This document shows, one piece after another, positions 12,016 to 23,379 of a DNA stretch of 64,000 nucleotides (the first letter of the stretch is position 1; each line of letters opens with the position of its first letter). Location of the stretch: contig CP136062.1 in assembly GCA_032622095.1 (NCBI GenBank), forward strand, positions 163,740,875-163,804,874. The letters are read 5' to 3'. Position numbers and translations under genes: made by a program. The notes beneath the pieces were generated by a model. The model searched no databases. It was not told where the DNA came from and was given only the letters and a program-made list of their open reading frames with translations. Source of the DNA: Siphonodentalium dalli (lineage: Eukaryota; Mollusca; Scaphopoda; Gadilida; Siphonodentaliidae).

Positions 12016-13011
12016 ATTTGTATTGTATTTTAATCATCAAATTGGAAAGTATTTGTATTGTCATCAAATACTTTAGGCATATAATCGCCGTCCCTGATTA
12101 GTATAACTGTGATCTGCTGAAGTTCAAATTTACTCGGATTATAAGATCTTACCAACGGCACAGTGTAACGCTAAGTCCGTCGAACCACAATTGCACTTGC
12201 TTTTTGAACACGCGAGATGTGTACTTTTCAAACAGAATGCGGAAGTGAATCTAAGAGTGACTTCGAGATCGGTCGCATCTTCGGTCACAGCTTATATCGG
12301 ATATAAGTCTGCGCATGTCCATATCCGAGGAATCTCGAACGACTATGACCGCGGCTGCTGCCGCAACGAATGCCACTTTCAGTATCTCATACAAACAACA
12401 TGAATTTCCTGTAATTTAATCATCGAATTTGAGGGTCTGGTCTCATAAACTATATTGTGTTATCTGTTGATTAGACCCCGTGCTGTATATTTTATACTTT
12501 AAGAGCCTCAATAAACATTATTTTATAGAGGCCTAGGCATATCGACGTACAGATCGATGGTCAATGCATATACAAAAAAACATCGAAATTCGAATTAACT
12601 ATAAAGTATAAACTCCACCTTTCCAAAAATAGTTTCATAAAATTAGATAGATACTTGTTTTAGTAAAACAACCAAATGAACCCAAAGATAAAAATCTACA
12701 TGTATCAACTACACATTCACTTTTTTAATTCATTCAATCGTTTTCCGCCTGTTTCATTTATTCAGTCGGCCATTTTGGATTTGATCGATAGTACGGGAAC
12801 TCGCAACCAGGATTTGGTGGAAACGTGACGTCACATATCATGGTCATGGTAATAACTTCGAGGTCCCAAATCCGGCTGTGACTAGCTGCGACCGATCTCG
12901 AAGTCACTCATAACTATCCTACTCATGGTTACAATCAACTAAATATTTCCCATAGGCGACAGTGTTAGGGTTAAGCCATCCCCACGATTCATTGCCCTAC
13001 TGAGCCAAACT
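12016..13011. other. Gene-less stretch with one short inverted repeat
   Basis: GAGTGACTTCGAGATCGGTC at 12256 is mirrored at 12889-12908 (GACCGATCTCGAAGTCACTC), with some extension into GTCACAG. Apart from this 35-bp pair I see nothing. The 70-codon frame at 12191-12403 crosses the left arm and is not supported. Confidence 0.5.
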
Positions 13012-13015
13012 TTAA

Positions 13016-13453
13016 AGGTACTCAACCCGATAAAACTCCTCTCAATTACTATTTCAATGGCTTCGGGGGTCAAAAATATTTGATTCGAGTCGAGGAAGTC
13101 ACCCATCAAAGCTCAGATTTGTTAGATATCGATTTTAGAAATCTATTATTTTTCATTATCGGGAATACTATCTGTCCAGAACTCAGTCAAAGTTGCGTTA
13201 AAATTACCACTTGAATAGATTTGGAGAACACATCCAGAGCAGATTACGGCAGTTAGTAGTACTGATCTCGAGTTTATAACAAATTTCAAAAATCAATATC
13301 TAATAACTCTGAGCTTTGTTTGATGGGTTCCTCGACTCGAATCAAATATTTTTTACCCCCAAAGCCAAAGAAATAGTAATATAGGACCCTCCGATCGGAT
13401 TGTTGTTGTTGGAATCTGTTGAGATGGGGACCCTCTTTACGGGTTGAGTACCT
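13016..13453. mobile_element. 438-bp MITE with TTAA target duplication
   Basis: The element starts AGGTACTCAACCCG and ends in its complement CGGGTTGAGTACCT. TTAA lies directly outside each end (13012-13015 and 13454-13457). Longer subterminal inverted repeats follow: ATTTGATTCGAGTCGAGGAA is matched by TTCCTCGACTCGAATCAAAT, and GCTCAGATTTGTTAGATATC by an imperfect partner. TTAA duplication is typical of piggyBac and Kolobok transposons. The AGG termini do not decide between them. Confidence 0.75.
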
Positions 13454-13457
13454 TTAA

Positions 13458-15133
13458 ATATTTCTGCGTGTAGAACTCCACGTCGGACATAAGTTGTCAA
13501 AAAAGAAATGGTGCCTCACCATACTTATTCCTGGAAATAAATTGCCATTTCCACAACTACCCCCTTTTGTGCACAAAATTTCAATATAGAAAAATACCCC
13601 CACCCCTACCAAATTTGGCGACAAATGTAGCCACTTGACGAACAATCCCACACAAATGGCCGAGGAATTAACATAGCCTATGAATTTCTTTTTTCTTTCA
13701 CATTAAACAACTGAAGATATTATACACCATTCAGCTGCCGGTATTTTTTTATGCTGACTCGAGTTTTAACCAAGGGGCATAATTTCATGTATTTAGTTGC
13801 TTTTAGGTTACAGTGAAGTAATTATTTCCCATAGGCCTCAGTGTTAACATATAATGGCATGCAGCCCTGACTATCCACGAATTGTGATAAATGAGTACAT
13901 GGTCACCGGAATTGGCATCTGCGCAAAGTTTCTGAATGAAAAAAATCATATCGTCGAGCATGGAATGTACCTTTAAATTTGGGATTTATAATCGAGAGTC
14001 AGAATTGCATGAACAAAATATTGACATTTTTTACCTCACACCAAAAAAATTAAATCTAGGAACCACGTGCTTTACAATGTGCCAATGTTTTGTTTGGAGT
14101 CTGAAATTTCAAGAGGAGTGATTGCATGTATTTTGTATGTTTAAATATCGAAACTACTATTAACCAACCAGAGCCCATAATTTTTTTAATTCTCTCCTGC
14201 ATCTTGGTCCAAAATCCGTTTGGAGGGCGCTACCAATCGAATTACTTCACTGTAACCTAAAACCTCATGATCACATTCCGTTGAATATAAACGTATCTGG
14301 CGCGGCAAGTGTTTGCAATTGTCAGCTTTATCAAATGGCACGTTTACCACCAGAATGCCTTTTTTTTTTCACCAAAGCAACATTTCCGCTGTATAAACAC
14401 CTGAAATAGATTTTGAACCAGCAAAACAAAAATCGCATATATCATTGGAACATCTCCTGAATACGGTATATGAAGATCACCCCGTTGTATCCGGAAATGT
14501 ATTTGCTAACCAATAAAACAATCTCACTTCTTATGATTTCGCTTTTAAAAAATCCGATTCCATTTCTGATACCGCGGGAATTATTTATCTCGTATTTTAA
14601 GGAGACCAACTACATGTACAAGCCATGACATTGCACTATACCATTATTCTGCTAATTGAAATATTTAATCATATAATTTTTCCATTGCCGATCTTTCCTT
14701 TGTGATTGTTTCCTGCTTTATTTCATAATTATTCATTCTATTATTTTATGAGAACAAATATTTACCTGTAATGATGACATGATGGGGGATCTCATGTTAC
14801 TTATAGGATTCCAACAAAAACAACTCACGAAGAGGTGTGATCAAGAAGGCAGGTTGTAATTAGTGGTAATCAGTAAGAGCTCACATCTTGTTTATACATA
14901 TGCCATTCTTGAAATCAGCGTGATTAGTATTAACACTCTGGATGAATACGTCCAAGTAACCAATTTGGTATGATAGGACGGGCAACTCGTTCTATATTGA
15001 ATAGAACTACATGTACTAGTACATGTACATGTGCAATTTAGGCTGTGGTATTTGGAATACAATGTACATATAGTTCTATTCAAGGAATAACTGTTAATGT
15101 ATTCATAGAAGCTACTGATTCCAGCTAGTTTAC
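13458..15133. other. Gene-less stretch, probably intron or 3' side of the SWIM gene
   Basis: I searched the minus strand for further exons of the SWIM gene and found none I would defend. A small hairpin (ATTGAATAGAACTACATG against ATATAGTTCTATTCAAGG) lies at about 14996-15084. Short frames here have no motifs. Confidence 0.4.
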
Positions 15134-15302
15134 CTTGTTTTACTGAAATGTCATGAGCCTCCAGTGGGTTCACATGTGCCGGGTTCATTCACATAATGTG
15201 TCAGTGCATGAAACATCATCTTTAAGACGCTCTTCCCCACTTGCCATCAGTTCACATAACATAAATAGCAGAGCTCCAACATGTGAGCATGCTTGCCCTT
15301 GT
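15134..15302 (-). pseudogene. Exon of a SWIM zinc-finger protein (second visible exon)
   Basis: On the minus strand a good acceptor (TTGATTTATTTTCAG) precedes 15302. Spliced to the exon ending at 15778, the frame is preserved and completes a SWIM zinc finger, CVCTVGQGQACSHV (C-x-C-x7-C-x-H), followed by GALLFMLCEL and VSCTDTLCE. A GTAAAC donor follows at 15133. After TDTLCE one base appears missing: the frame shifts from a broken TGG codon to NPAHVNPLEAHD. The order (CxC..CxH, hydrophobic helix, then a C....C.W motif) matches large SWIM proteins of invertebrates and fish that often also carry a YqaJ-type exonuclease domain. That domain is not visible here. The shift argues for a pseudogene or an assembly error. 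Confidence 0.65.
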
Positions 15303-15777
15303 CTGAAAATAAATCAATATCATGTTTTACTAACAAAGATACAAGAATATTGAATATTGATTTGACAGTCGAAAAGTAAAAATCTTAAATCATGTGTGAA
15401 TTTGTACTACTACATGTATTTTCATGCCATTATACTTTATTTGAAGCTAAACGGCAATCGGCACACATTGTCGAAATGCTACACATTTCTTAATGTATGT
15501 ACCGGTACAGGTAAAAGTTCTTAAATGGAAATTACCCATACATGTATATTTATAGATTTAGAATACAATTATTTAAGTATTTCTATATATAAATAGAGCT
15601 TAACAGCTTACGCTAAAACCACCAAAGTTCATATATCAACTTGATAAGTTGATATGGTGATTGCGGTGTCACCAGTGTGATAATACCTTTGTATAATAAT
15701 ATAACAGCATGAAGAAAATATATTTATACATGTAGAGTGCATGTAGTTATTATAGAATGAGTATTAAATTAACTTAC

Positions 15778-16317
15778 CCTACTGTGCACACACAGAATGC
15801 ACCATATGGATCCCCTGTAGATTTGTCCAGAACAACATGAAGCCATTTTACTTTTCTGGTTTCAGTACTCGGTGAAGTAGGCACTGTCCTTTCACAACAC
15901 AAAAAGTTTTGCTTTCTGGCAACATATTAACCATAACATTATGAATGTGTTTTGCTTTCAAATGTGCATATGGTCTTGAAAGCTTATACCTCTTCAAGTC
16001 TTCCCTGGAAAATTCTGGATTGTTTGATCTTAGGAGATATTTCTTGACAGTGCTGGTGTCAAGTTCGGGGAGTGAAGAAAATTTCTATGTCCAGCCAGGC
16101 AGTGCTTGGACGTCAGAAGGTGCCATTAGTTTTTTGAACTCCACCAATTCCTTTTCGTCCAAACAGTGGTCGTCTAAACGAGGTTTTTTCTCTTCTCGTT
16201 GTGAAACACCATCTTTAAAGTCAACAGTAGACACTCCCAGGCGATCGCATAGAAGAATTTCGAGAGCGTCTCTCGGGATAGCACCTTTCCCTGCTTTGTT
16301 GTACGTGACACGCAGAT
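15778..16317 (-). pseudogene. Exon of a SWIM zinc-finger protein (first visible exon)
   Basis: The minus-strand frame runs from about 16317 (LRVTYNKAGKGAIPRDALEI) through a TAG stop at 16085-16087 and on in the same frame with KFSSLPELDTSTVKKYLL, then KAKHIHNVMVNMLPE. It finishes, after a 1-bp frame change near 15860, with KVKWLHVVLDKSTGDPYGAF and CVCTVG. It ends at a canonical GTAAGT donor (15777). The N-terminal part resembles a SAP-like DNA-binding segment, and the C-terminal part is the first half of the SWIM finger. The exon sits directly beside the 210-bp satellite, which supplies the pyrimidine-rich stretch before a weak CAAG acceptor. One stop and one frameshift suggest a recent pseudogene or sequencing errors. 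Confidence 0.65.
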
Positions 16318-18233
16318 CTTGGGATTGACTATTTCGAGTATCAGGAACGGAACGAGGAACAGGAACCACTTCCGAGTAACAGAATGACTATTTCGAGTAA
16401 CAGGAACGTGGAACAGATATATAAGATATAAGCTCATATTTCTCGCGTTTTACGCTATGAAAAAATTCATATTATACATCATTCGAAAGAATAGCCTCTC
16501 CACTTCATGAATATTGCAAAATTTAAACACTAATTTTGAGAACTAAGCGTATAACTGGTCAGGAACGTCGAGCGGTGAATCGGGAATTAGCAAAAACGAA
16601 ACAATTTCAGTAACAGAAATGAGGAACAGATATATAAACTTTATTTTTACGCAATGAAACAATACATGTTATACATCAATCGAAAGCATAGCCTCTCTCC
16701 TTCTTTAATAATGCAACATTTAAACACAACTTTTGAGAACTAAGCGTATATAATTGGCTAGGAACTGCGAGCGGTGAATCAGAAATTAGCTAAAAACGAA
16801 AACAATTCCGAGTAACAGGAATGAGGAACAGATATATAAGCTCAATTTTCACGTATTTTACGCAATGAAACAATACGATTTCATACATCATTCGAAAGCA
16901 AGCATAGCCTCTCCCATTCTTTAATGTTGCAACATTTAAACACCACTTTTGAGAACTAAAAGTATAATTGGCCAGGAACGGCGAGCGGTGAATTAGAAAT
17001 TAGCTAAACACGAAACAAATTCCGAGTAACAGGAATGAGGAACAGATATATAAGCTCAATTTTTTCGCATTTTACGCAATGAAACAATACAGTTTTATAC
17101 ATCATTCGAAAGCATAGCCTCTCGCATTCTTTAATATTGCAACATTAAAACAACACTTTTGAGAACTAAGCGTATAATTGGTCATGAACGGCGAGCGGTG
17201 AATAAGAAATTAGCTAAAAACGAAACAAACTCCGAGTAACATGAATGAGGAACAGATATATAAGCTCAATTTTCTCGCATTTTACGCAATGAAACAATAC
17301 AATTTTATACATCATTCGAAAGCATAGCCTCTCGCATTCTTTAATATTGCAACATTTAAACACCACTTATGAGAACTAAGCGTATAATTGGCCAGGAACG
17401 ACGAGCGGTGAATAAGAAATTAGCTAAAAACGAAAACGTTCCGAGTAACAGGAATGAGGAACATATATATAAGCTCAATTGTTTCGCATTTTACGCAATG
17501 AAACAATACAATTTTATACATCATTCGAAAGCATAGCCTCTCGCCTTCTTTAATATTGCAACATTTAAACACAACTTTTGAGAACTAAGCGTATATTTGT
17601 CCAGGAACGGCGAGCGGTGAATCAGAAATTAGATAAAAATGAAAAAAATTCCGAGTAACAGGAATGAGGAACAGATATATAAGCTCAATTTTCTCGCATT
17701 TTACGCAATAAATCAATACAATGTTATACAACATTCAAAAGTATAGCCTCTCACCTTCTTTAATGTTTCAACATTTAATCACTACTTCTGAGAACTAAGC
17801 GTATATTTGTCCAGGAACGTCGAGCGGTGAATCGGAAATTAGCAAAAAAAACGAAAAAATAATTCCGAGTAACAGGAATGAGGAACATTATATATCAGCT
17901 CCTATTTCTCGCGTTTTACGCTATGGAACAATACATATTATACATCATTCAAAAGCATAGCATCTCCCCTTCATTAATATTACAACATTTAGGCATTATT
18001 TTTGCGAACAATGCGTATAATTGGCCAGGAACGTCGAGCGGTGAATCAGAAATTATCAAAAAAACGAAAAAAATTCCCGAGTACATTTATATAAGCTCAT
18101 ATTTCTCGCGTTTTACGCATGTAACAATTCATATTATACATCATTCGAAAGCATAGCATCTCCCCTTCAGTAATATTGCAACATTTATACACTAGTTTTG
18201 CGAACAAAGCGTATAATTGGCCAGTAACGTCGA
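16318..18233 (+). repeat. Satellite S1, ~210-bp unit, about 9 copies
   Basis: AACGNCGAGCGGTGAATC recurs at about 16562, 16760, 16976, 17186, 17396, 17602, 17813 and 18025 (spacing 198-216 bp). Each unit contains GAGTAACAGGAATGAGGAAC, TTTTACGCAATGAAACAATA, CATCATTCGAAAGCATAGCC and GAGAACTAAGCGTATAATTG. The left edge has a shorter subrepeat with GACTATTTCGAGTA. The array resumes at 22790. Frames across it are spurious. Confidence 0.9.
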
Positions 18234-18275
18234 TATGGCAAGCCGTTTTCACATTTTCGATTTATTTGGACTTAA

Positions 18276-18859
18276 AGGGATACTGTACCCCAAATGTTGT
18301 TGTTGGTTTCTATAGTCTCCGAGTCGGAGAATAAGGTAACAATTTTTCCATTATTTGAAAGTCTGTTGAGTACGAAGTAATGTTACGGATGACAAATTTA
18401 CCGGAATGCAAAAATACAAATTGTCGTTGTCGAGTAATTTTTGTATACAGTTTTCAACCAAATGTATGAAATAAAAGTTATATTATATGCATACTAGTCC
18501 CATATACTCATTTAAGTTATTGTATCGTCACTAGTCAGTGAGTGGCTTGGGTTTTCTCTCCGTATCATCATAATGTTTTAAACGATCGCGTGTGCCATCC
18601 GTTTACCAATCCAGTATCCCTCAATTAATTTGATTACGTCTTCACACGGAAATTCGTAATTTACTTTACGCCATTTTATGGCTCCAGTCATAAATTAAAT
18701 TTATATCAAATTATTAACTTTGATTTTAAGATAGTCTATTAACCTGAGCGTCTACAGAATACATCTTCGACTCAAATTACTTATGTTTCTAATATATATT
18801 ATCGATATTAGATCGTTGTTATCACCGGAAATTTATTGAAAATGGCGGACAGTACCCCT
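18276..18859. mobile_element. 584-bp MITE inserted at a TTAA inside the palindromic motif
   Basis: Ends are AGGGATACTGTACCCC (left) and, read inward on the minus strand, AGGGGTACTGTCCGCC. TTAA flanks both sides (18272-18275 and 18860-18863). Removing the element and one TTAA restores ATTTGGACTTAAGTCCAAAT, the host element's own repeat. This fixes the insertion to the base. TTAA duplication suggests a piggyBac- or Kolobok-mobilised element, as for 13016-13453, whose ends also start AGG. Confidence 0.85.
18636..18785 (+). repeat. Direct 145-bp duplication, copy inside the MITE
   Basis: CACACGGAAATTCGTAATTT through GACTCAAATTACTTATGTT is found again at 19091-19236 with one or two mismatches, outside the MITE's right end. 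Part of the MITE has therefore been copied about 450 bp downstream, perhaps by template switching or unequal exchange. Confidence 0.8.
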
Positions 18860-19530
18860 TTAAGTCCAAATAATTGGACTTAAGTCCAAATAACGAATTG
18901 GACTTAAGTCCAAATACCACATAATTGTGAATTCGGCGAGGAATTGGACTTAAGTCCAAATGAATTACACTTAAGTGTCATATACTGACATTTTTATCTA
19001 TTTGGACTTAAGTCCAATTCCTCGCCGAATTCACAGTTATGTGGTATTTGGACTTAAGTACAATTCATTTGGACTTAAATCCAATTCTTACACACGGAAA
19101 TTCGTAATTTACTTTACGCCATTTTATGGCTCCAGTCATAAATGAAATTTATATCAAATTATTAACTTTGATTTTAAGATAGTCTATTAACCTGAGCGTC
19201 TACAGAATACATCTTCGACTCAAATTACTTATGTTGCATGTATGACTATATATGGGCATATCTTGCCTGAAATAAATACAATACAAAATAAGAAACACCC
19301 CCATCAGATATTAAGTAGGTCTGGTTTTGCTCATAGGGCGGAGTTGTGGGATAATGGCCATGTAATTCAGTCATGTCATAATTGAATGAATAATTGGACT
19401 TAAGTCCAAATAGCGAATTGGACTTAAGTCCAAATACCACATAATTGTGAATTCGGCGAGGAATTGGACTTAAGTCCAAATAATTGGACTTAAGTCAAAA
19501 TAGCGAATTGGACTTAAGTCCAAATACCAC
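18860..19530. repeat. Cluster of GGACTTAAGTCC palindromes, left
   Basis: ATTTGGACTTAAGTCCAAAT and AATTGGACTTAAGTCCAAAT occur repeatedly, spaced by short linkers such as ACCACATAATTGTGAATTCG. A larger inverted repeat, GTGAATTCGGCGAGGAATTG against CAATTCCTCGCCGAATTCAC, is centred near 18985. A short LINE-like tail (TTGCCTGAAATAAATACAAT) lies at about 19263-19284. These motifs belong to the 2.08 kb element. Confidence 0.8.
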
Positions 19531-20089
19531 GGGCATGTATGGTCCTTTCCTTACTTACAGGGGCGTACGTAGCCTATGTATTTAAGACTGAGAACCAATT
19601 ACTTTGATTCATCGTATCATTGATGAAGAACGTACGTATGAATTTGGTGGAAACTAGCGCTAGCTATGATATGATTCACTAAGTATACCACATAATTACA
19701 ATACATTACAATATAATAGCAATAAGGGGAGTCACTCTAGTATCTAATCTATTTTTTGGGCAGAATTCGACTTTCGAGTACACCCTTATAACATTGAGTT
19801 TGAGAACTGAGCAAATTAAAAAATAAGTGTAAGTAAGTAAACAAAATTAAACGAAACTGCATGTATCCTACATGCTGTCAAATAACAATTCAATCAAATC
19901 GTGAATTAATTTTACTTCATTCATGCATGCAGTTAGCATTTATTAAGATGCCAATTCAGGTTTGAACCATTTTCAATGATGCCGAAAACAAGCCACGTGG
20001 CAAAAGGGACGCAACTGTATGGAGTTTGACTGTCAATCAAGACTTGCAGGAATATACCATTACAAAGAAGGGGACTATCGTTTTAAACC

Positions 20090-20290
20090 AGATGAATTGG
20101 ACTTAAGTCCAAATGAATTGGACTTAAGTCCAAATCAATTCACTAATTGGACTTAAGTCCAAATTATTTGGACTTAAGAGTTAAGTCGAAATAATTTGAC
20201 TTAAGTCCAAATGATTTGGACTTAAGTCCAATTTGTGAATTGATTTGGACTTAAGTCCAATTATTTGGACTTAAGTCCAAATAAATCGAA
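20090..20290. repeat. Cluster of GGACTTAAGTCC palindromes, right
   Basis: At least six copies of TTGGACTTAAGTCCAA in 200 bp, arranged as nested inverted repeats around ATTCACTAATTGG and its complement. They lie directly inside the right TIR, mirroring the left side, as expected for subterminal repeats that bind a transposase. Confidence 0.8.
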
Positions 20291-20456
20291 AATGTGAAAA
20301 CGGCTTGCCATAGTACGTCGAGCGGTGAATCGGAAATTATCACCCCGAAGAACTTAACATATTCTTCTCAGAAAGTCGCAGATTTCTCACGAATTACGCA
20401 ATGTCACAGCCAAATATTTACAGAAATGGAAAGAGTATCCCACTGTACCCATTTCT

Positions 20457-22622
20457 GGGCCCTGTTTCATGAAAGCAACTTATGACATAGTTGGGACTTA
20501 AGATGGTCATAAGTTCAAACTTCAGTCATAAGTGCGTTTCACGAACAAGGTCTTAACTTAAGATGGTCTTAACTTTGGTCTTAACTTTAAGACTGCTGTG
20601 AGGTGTCATAAGATAATCTTAAAGTTAAGACCAACGTGATAAGTGGCATATCGATCACAAGTATGGCGGCCTATGTTATTTTGCAAATTACGGAGATATC
20701 TGTACATTGTCTGGGTGTGCAATTCGTCGTCTGGTATACAGGGTCGTGGCTACAGAGTGAGAGGGGGTGTTCATCTCGAAATGTCCAACTACACCCCCTT
20801 AAACAACACCAAATTCTCTTTGGGTTTAAACATTCCAACTGGAACCTCAAACTTTCCAAAACCAAAGTTTGGAGAGGGCAACCCCCACTCCACCGTATCC
20901 CCATAGGGTTAGTTTGGTAAAAACAATTCAGAGCACAGGCTTATCACCAGGGACGTGGCGAATGGGGTTTGTGTGTTGTCTACCCCCCCCTCACACACAC
21001 ACTTTGGTCAAAATGTTTAGCAATTGGAAATTTCATGCCTGACAACATTAATCGTACACTATATATAGGTTTCAATTGTTTTAATTTCTAACTAGTAAAG
21101 GAATGTGTTGTTTTAGACAAACAGCAGCAACCGAAAATCACCAACTTTCGGGGCGTCAGGTTAGAAATTTCGAACTGTTGGAATATTTGAGATACCAATT
21201 GGAAAGTTTAAATCCAACGGATGGGGTGGACATGGAATTTCGCGAACATGGAAGTTTGGCCCGCTTCAATTAAGGGGCGGTGCAGTTGGAAATTGCACGA
21301 TGTACCCCCCCCCCCACCCCACAGAGACCAACTAGCCACCCCGAGCCTCGTCGAATGTAGGATATAGTCAATTATCAGCTGTGTATGTGACCTATAGATA
21401 ATATATATAAAATTGTATTATCCACGAATTAAACTTTTGATAAGAATTATGGCCTAGCTCAAAGCTCACAATCTCCTCTATGTTATTCCATATGTGTGTG
21501 GGGAGATGGGGTAAAATGAGATCAATTAATATATTGATTCTTTCCTCTTTCCAAATTTCCGTCGGCTGTTTACAAAGCGGATATGTCATATAGGAAAGGT
21601 AACACAAATGCTCTTTATCAAAATATGTTTTAGAAATAGTGACAATTTTATATAGAGAATATTATTTTATTGAGTTTATGCCCACGCCCATATGTCCTGA
21701 TTTTCAAGGATGTCCAAATTTGAGTCATGTTTTTTTTGCAGGGGTGGGATGACCATTGTGCAGCATACGTTGTGCAGCATACTGTTTATATGATATACAC
21801 ACCCGTAACGATGACACCCCTTAATACGAGTGTGCTAATGAAAACGTAGTTATATATATATCCATGGTATGACAACCGCATAAAACATCTGCATAAAAAT
21901 AATTAAAAAGTTACTCTAACAAATATTTTTCATTTCCCTTTGAATCGAAAAATTACCTATGTGTGTCCTGATGACATCGCCGATTTATTTTGATTATTGC
22001 TACACGTAAAGAGCGGTGGTCGATAATACACGAGTTATGTCGGCTCACATAAAAAATCGCCACCTGATCATTGCTCTCAGTGGATTAACTCGGCGTGAAT
22101 GCATGGTCGCAGTCATGCATCGATCCATATAATTATATTGTCTTATTTCTGACACCGCCACTCGTCAGTAAACGCAAAGCTCGTCATTTTAAGATCCTGC
22201 GATGTACTCATGTTCGAATTCACATCGTGGAACTCATACAAGTCTAAGATCCATATGCGAATATAAGGCCACTGACTATGGACACTAAGATATATGCGCT
22301 GATTCGCTCACCCCCACCACAGCCGCTATCCAGCATCCCTGTCACACAATAATGTCAACTCGGACTCGGCTCTTTCTCGATAACCTCTCAATGCCGTACA
22401 TAAAGATTGCACAAGCCCACATTTTTTTGTTCCGGACTGTAGAAAAGTGTCGATAACCAGTCTAAATGAGCGGGAACTTATCTTACTACTTAAGTAGGAC
22501 TTAATCTTGTTTTGTGAAACGCGTTCTTGAAACGGAAAAGTTACATCATAAGATCCACCTTAGATCTTAGATTAAGTCCATCTTAAGATAATCTTATGAC
22601 CTTGCTTCATGAAACAGGCCCC
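20457..22622. mobile_element. 2.17 kb TIR element with GGGCCCTGTTTCATGAA ends
   Basis: Left end GGGCCCTGTTTCATGAA at 20457, right end TTCATGAAACAGGCCCC at 22606-22622, with imperfect subterminal repeats rich in CTTAAGATNNTCTTA on both sides. No transposase frame is found. The interior has homopolymer-rich CCCCC tracts (about 20985 and 21307). Ends of this GTTTCATGAA type are common in invertebrate MITE-like repeats. The target duplication is not clear. Confidence 0.65.
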
Positions 22623-22789
22623 TGGCACATAGGATGCTTTTTGTTCAACAAAGTTCTGAAAAAGTTTGAAAAATGATTGATATCTTTTTGGGCGAAATCT
22701 AGATGCCCCGGACAAATATCTATATATAGGATATATGGCTCAGCCAATCAGAAAACTCAGTAGGCGGAGTTATCTCAAACCAGGAATAG

Positions 22790-23350
22790 GAACAGCTTCG
22801 GGTACGAATTAACTATTTGGAGTAACAGGAACGGAACGAGGAACAGGAACAACTTCCGAGTAAAAAATGACTATTTGGAGTAACAGGAACGGAACAATGA
22901 AAAGGAACAACTTCCTAGTAAAAAAGTGACTATTTGGAGTAACAGGAATGAGGAACAGAGCTAAAATGTTTCGCGTTTAAAGCTTTGAAACAATACATAT
23001 TATACATCATTCGAAAGCATGGCCTCCCCCTAATTCCTTCTTTAATATTGCAACATTTAAATACTACTTTTGAGAACTATGCGTATAATTGGCCAGTAAC
23101 GTCGAGCGGTGAATCGAAAATTAGCTAAAAACGTAAATTATTCCGAGTTTACAACGGGAATGAGGAACAGAGATATAAACTTAATGTTCTCGCGTTTTAC
23201 GCAATCAAAAAAGGCTTATTATAATCATTCGAAAGCACAGCCACCCCCCTTCGTGAATAATGCAACATTTAAACAATACTCCAGTTTTGAGAACTATGCG
23301 TATAATTGGATACGGCAAGAAACGTGAGCAGAAAGTTATGGGGGTATGTT
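22790..23350 (+). repeat. Satellite S1, continuation, ~2.5 copies
   Basis: GACTATTTGGAGTAACAGGA subrepeats, then full units with GTCGAGCGGTGAATCG, CATCATTCGAAAGCATGGCC and GAGAACTATGCGTATAATTG. This is the same array as 16318-18233, split by the elements between. Confidence 0.85.
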
Positions 23351-23379
23351 TTTGTCCCATGTAGAAAGCCTTGGGACAG

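Larger units (their letters stand above)
18234..20312. mobile_element. 2.08 kb TIR element inserted in satellite S1
   Basis: The ends are TATGGCAAGCCGTTTTCACA and, complementary, CGGCTTGCCATA. The TIR continues through TTTTCGATTTATTTGGACTT for more than 40 bp. The host satellite phrase GTAACGTCGA precedes the left end and GTACGTCGA follows the right end, after which the satellite continues (GCGGTGAATCGG). This is a 9-10 bp target duplication with one base lost. Duplications of this size fit Mutator-like elements, though a decayed 8-bp hAT site is possible. No transposase frame is present. The interior is filled with copies of a GGACTTAAGTCC palindrome. Confidence 0.8.

Noticed and set aside
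20636-20920. Overlapping 80-95 codon frames on both strands
   Set aside because: Inside a non-autonomous TIR element, mutually overlapping, and no recognised motif.
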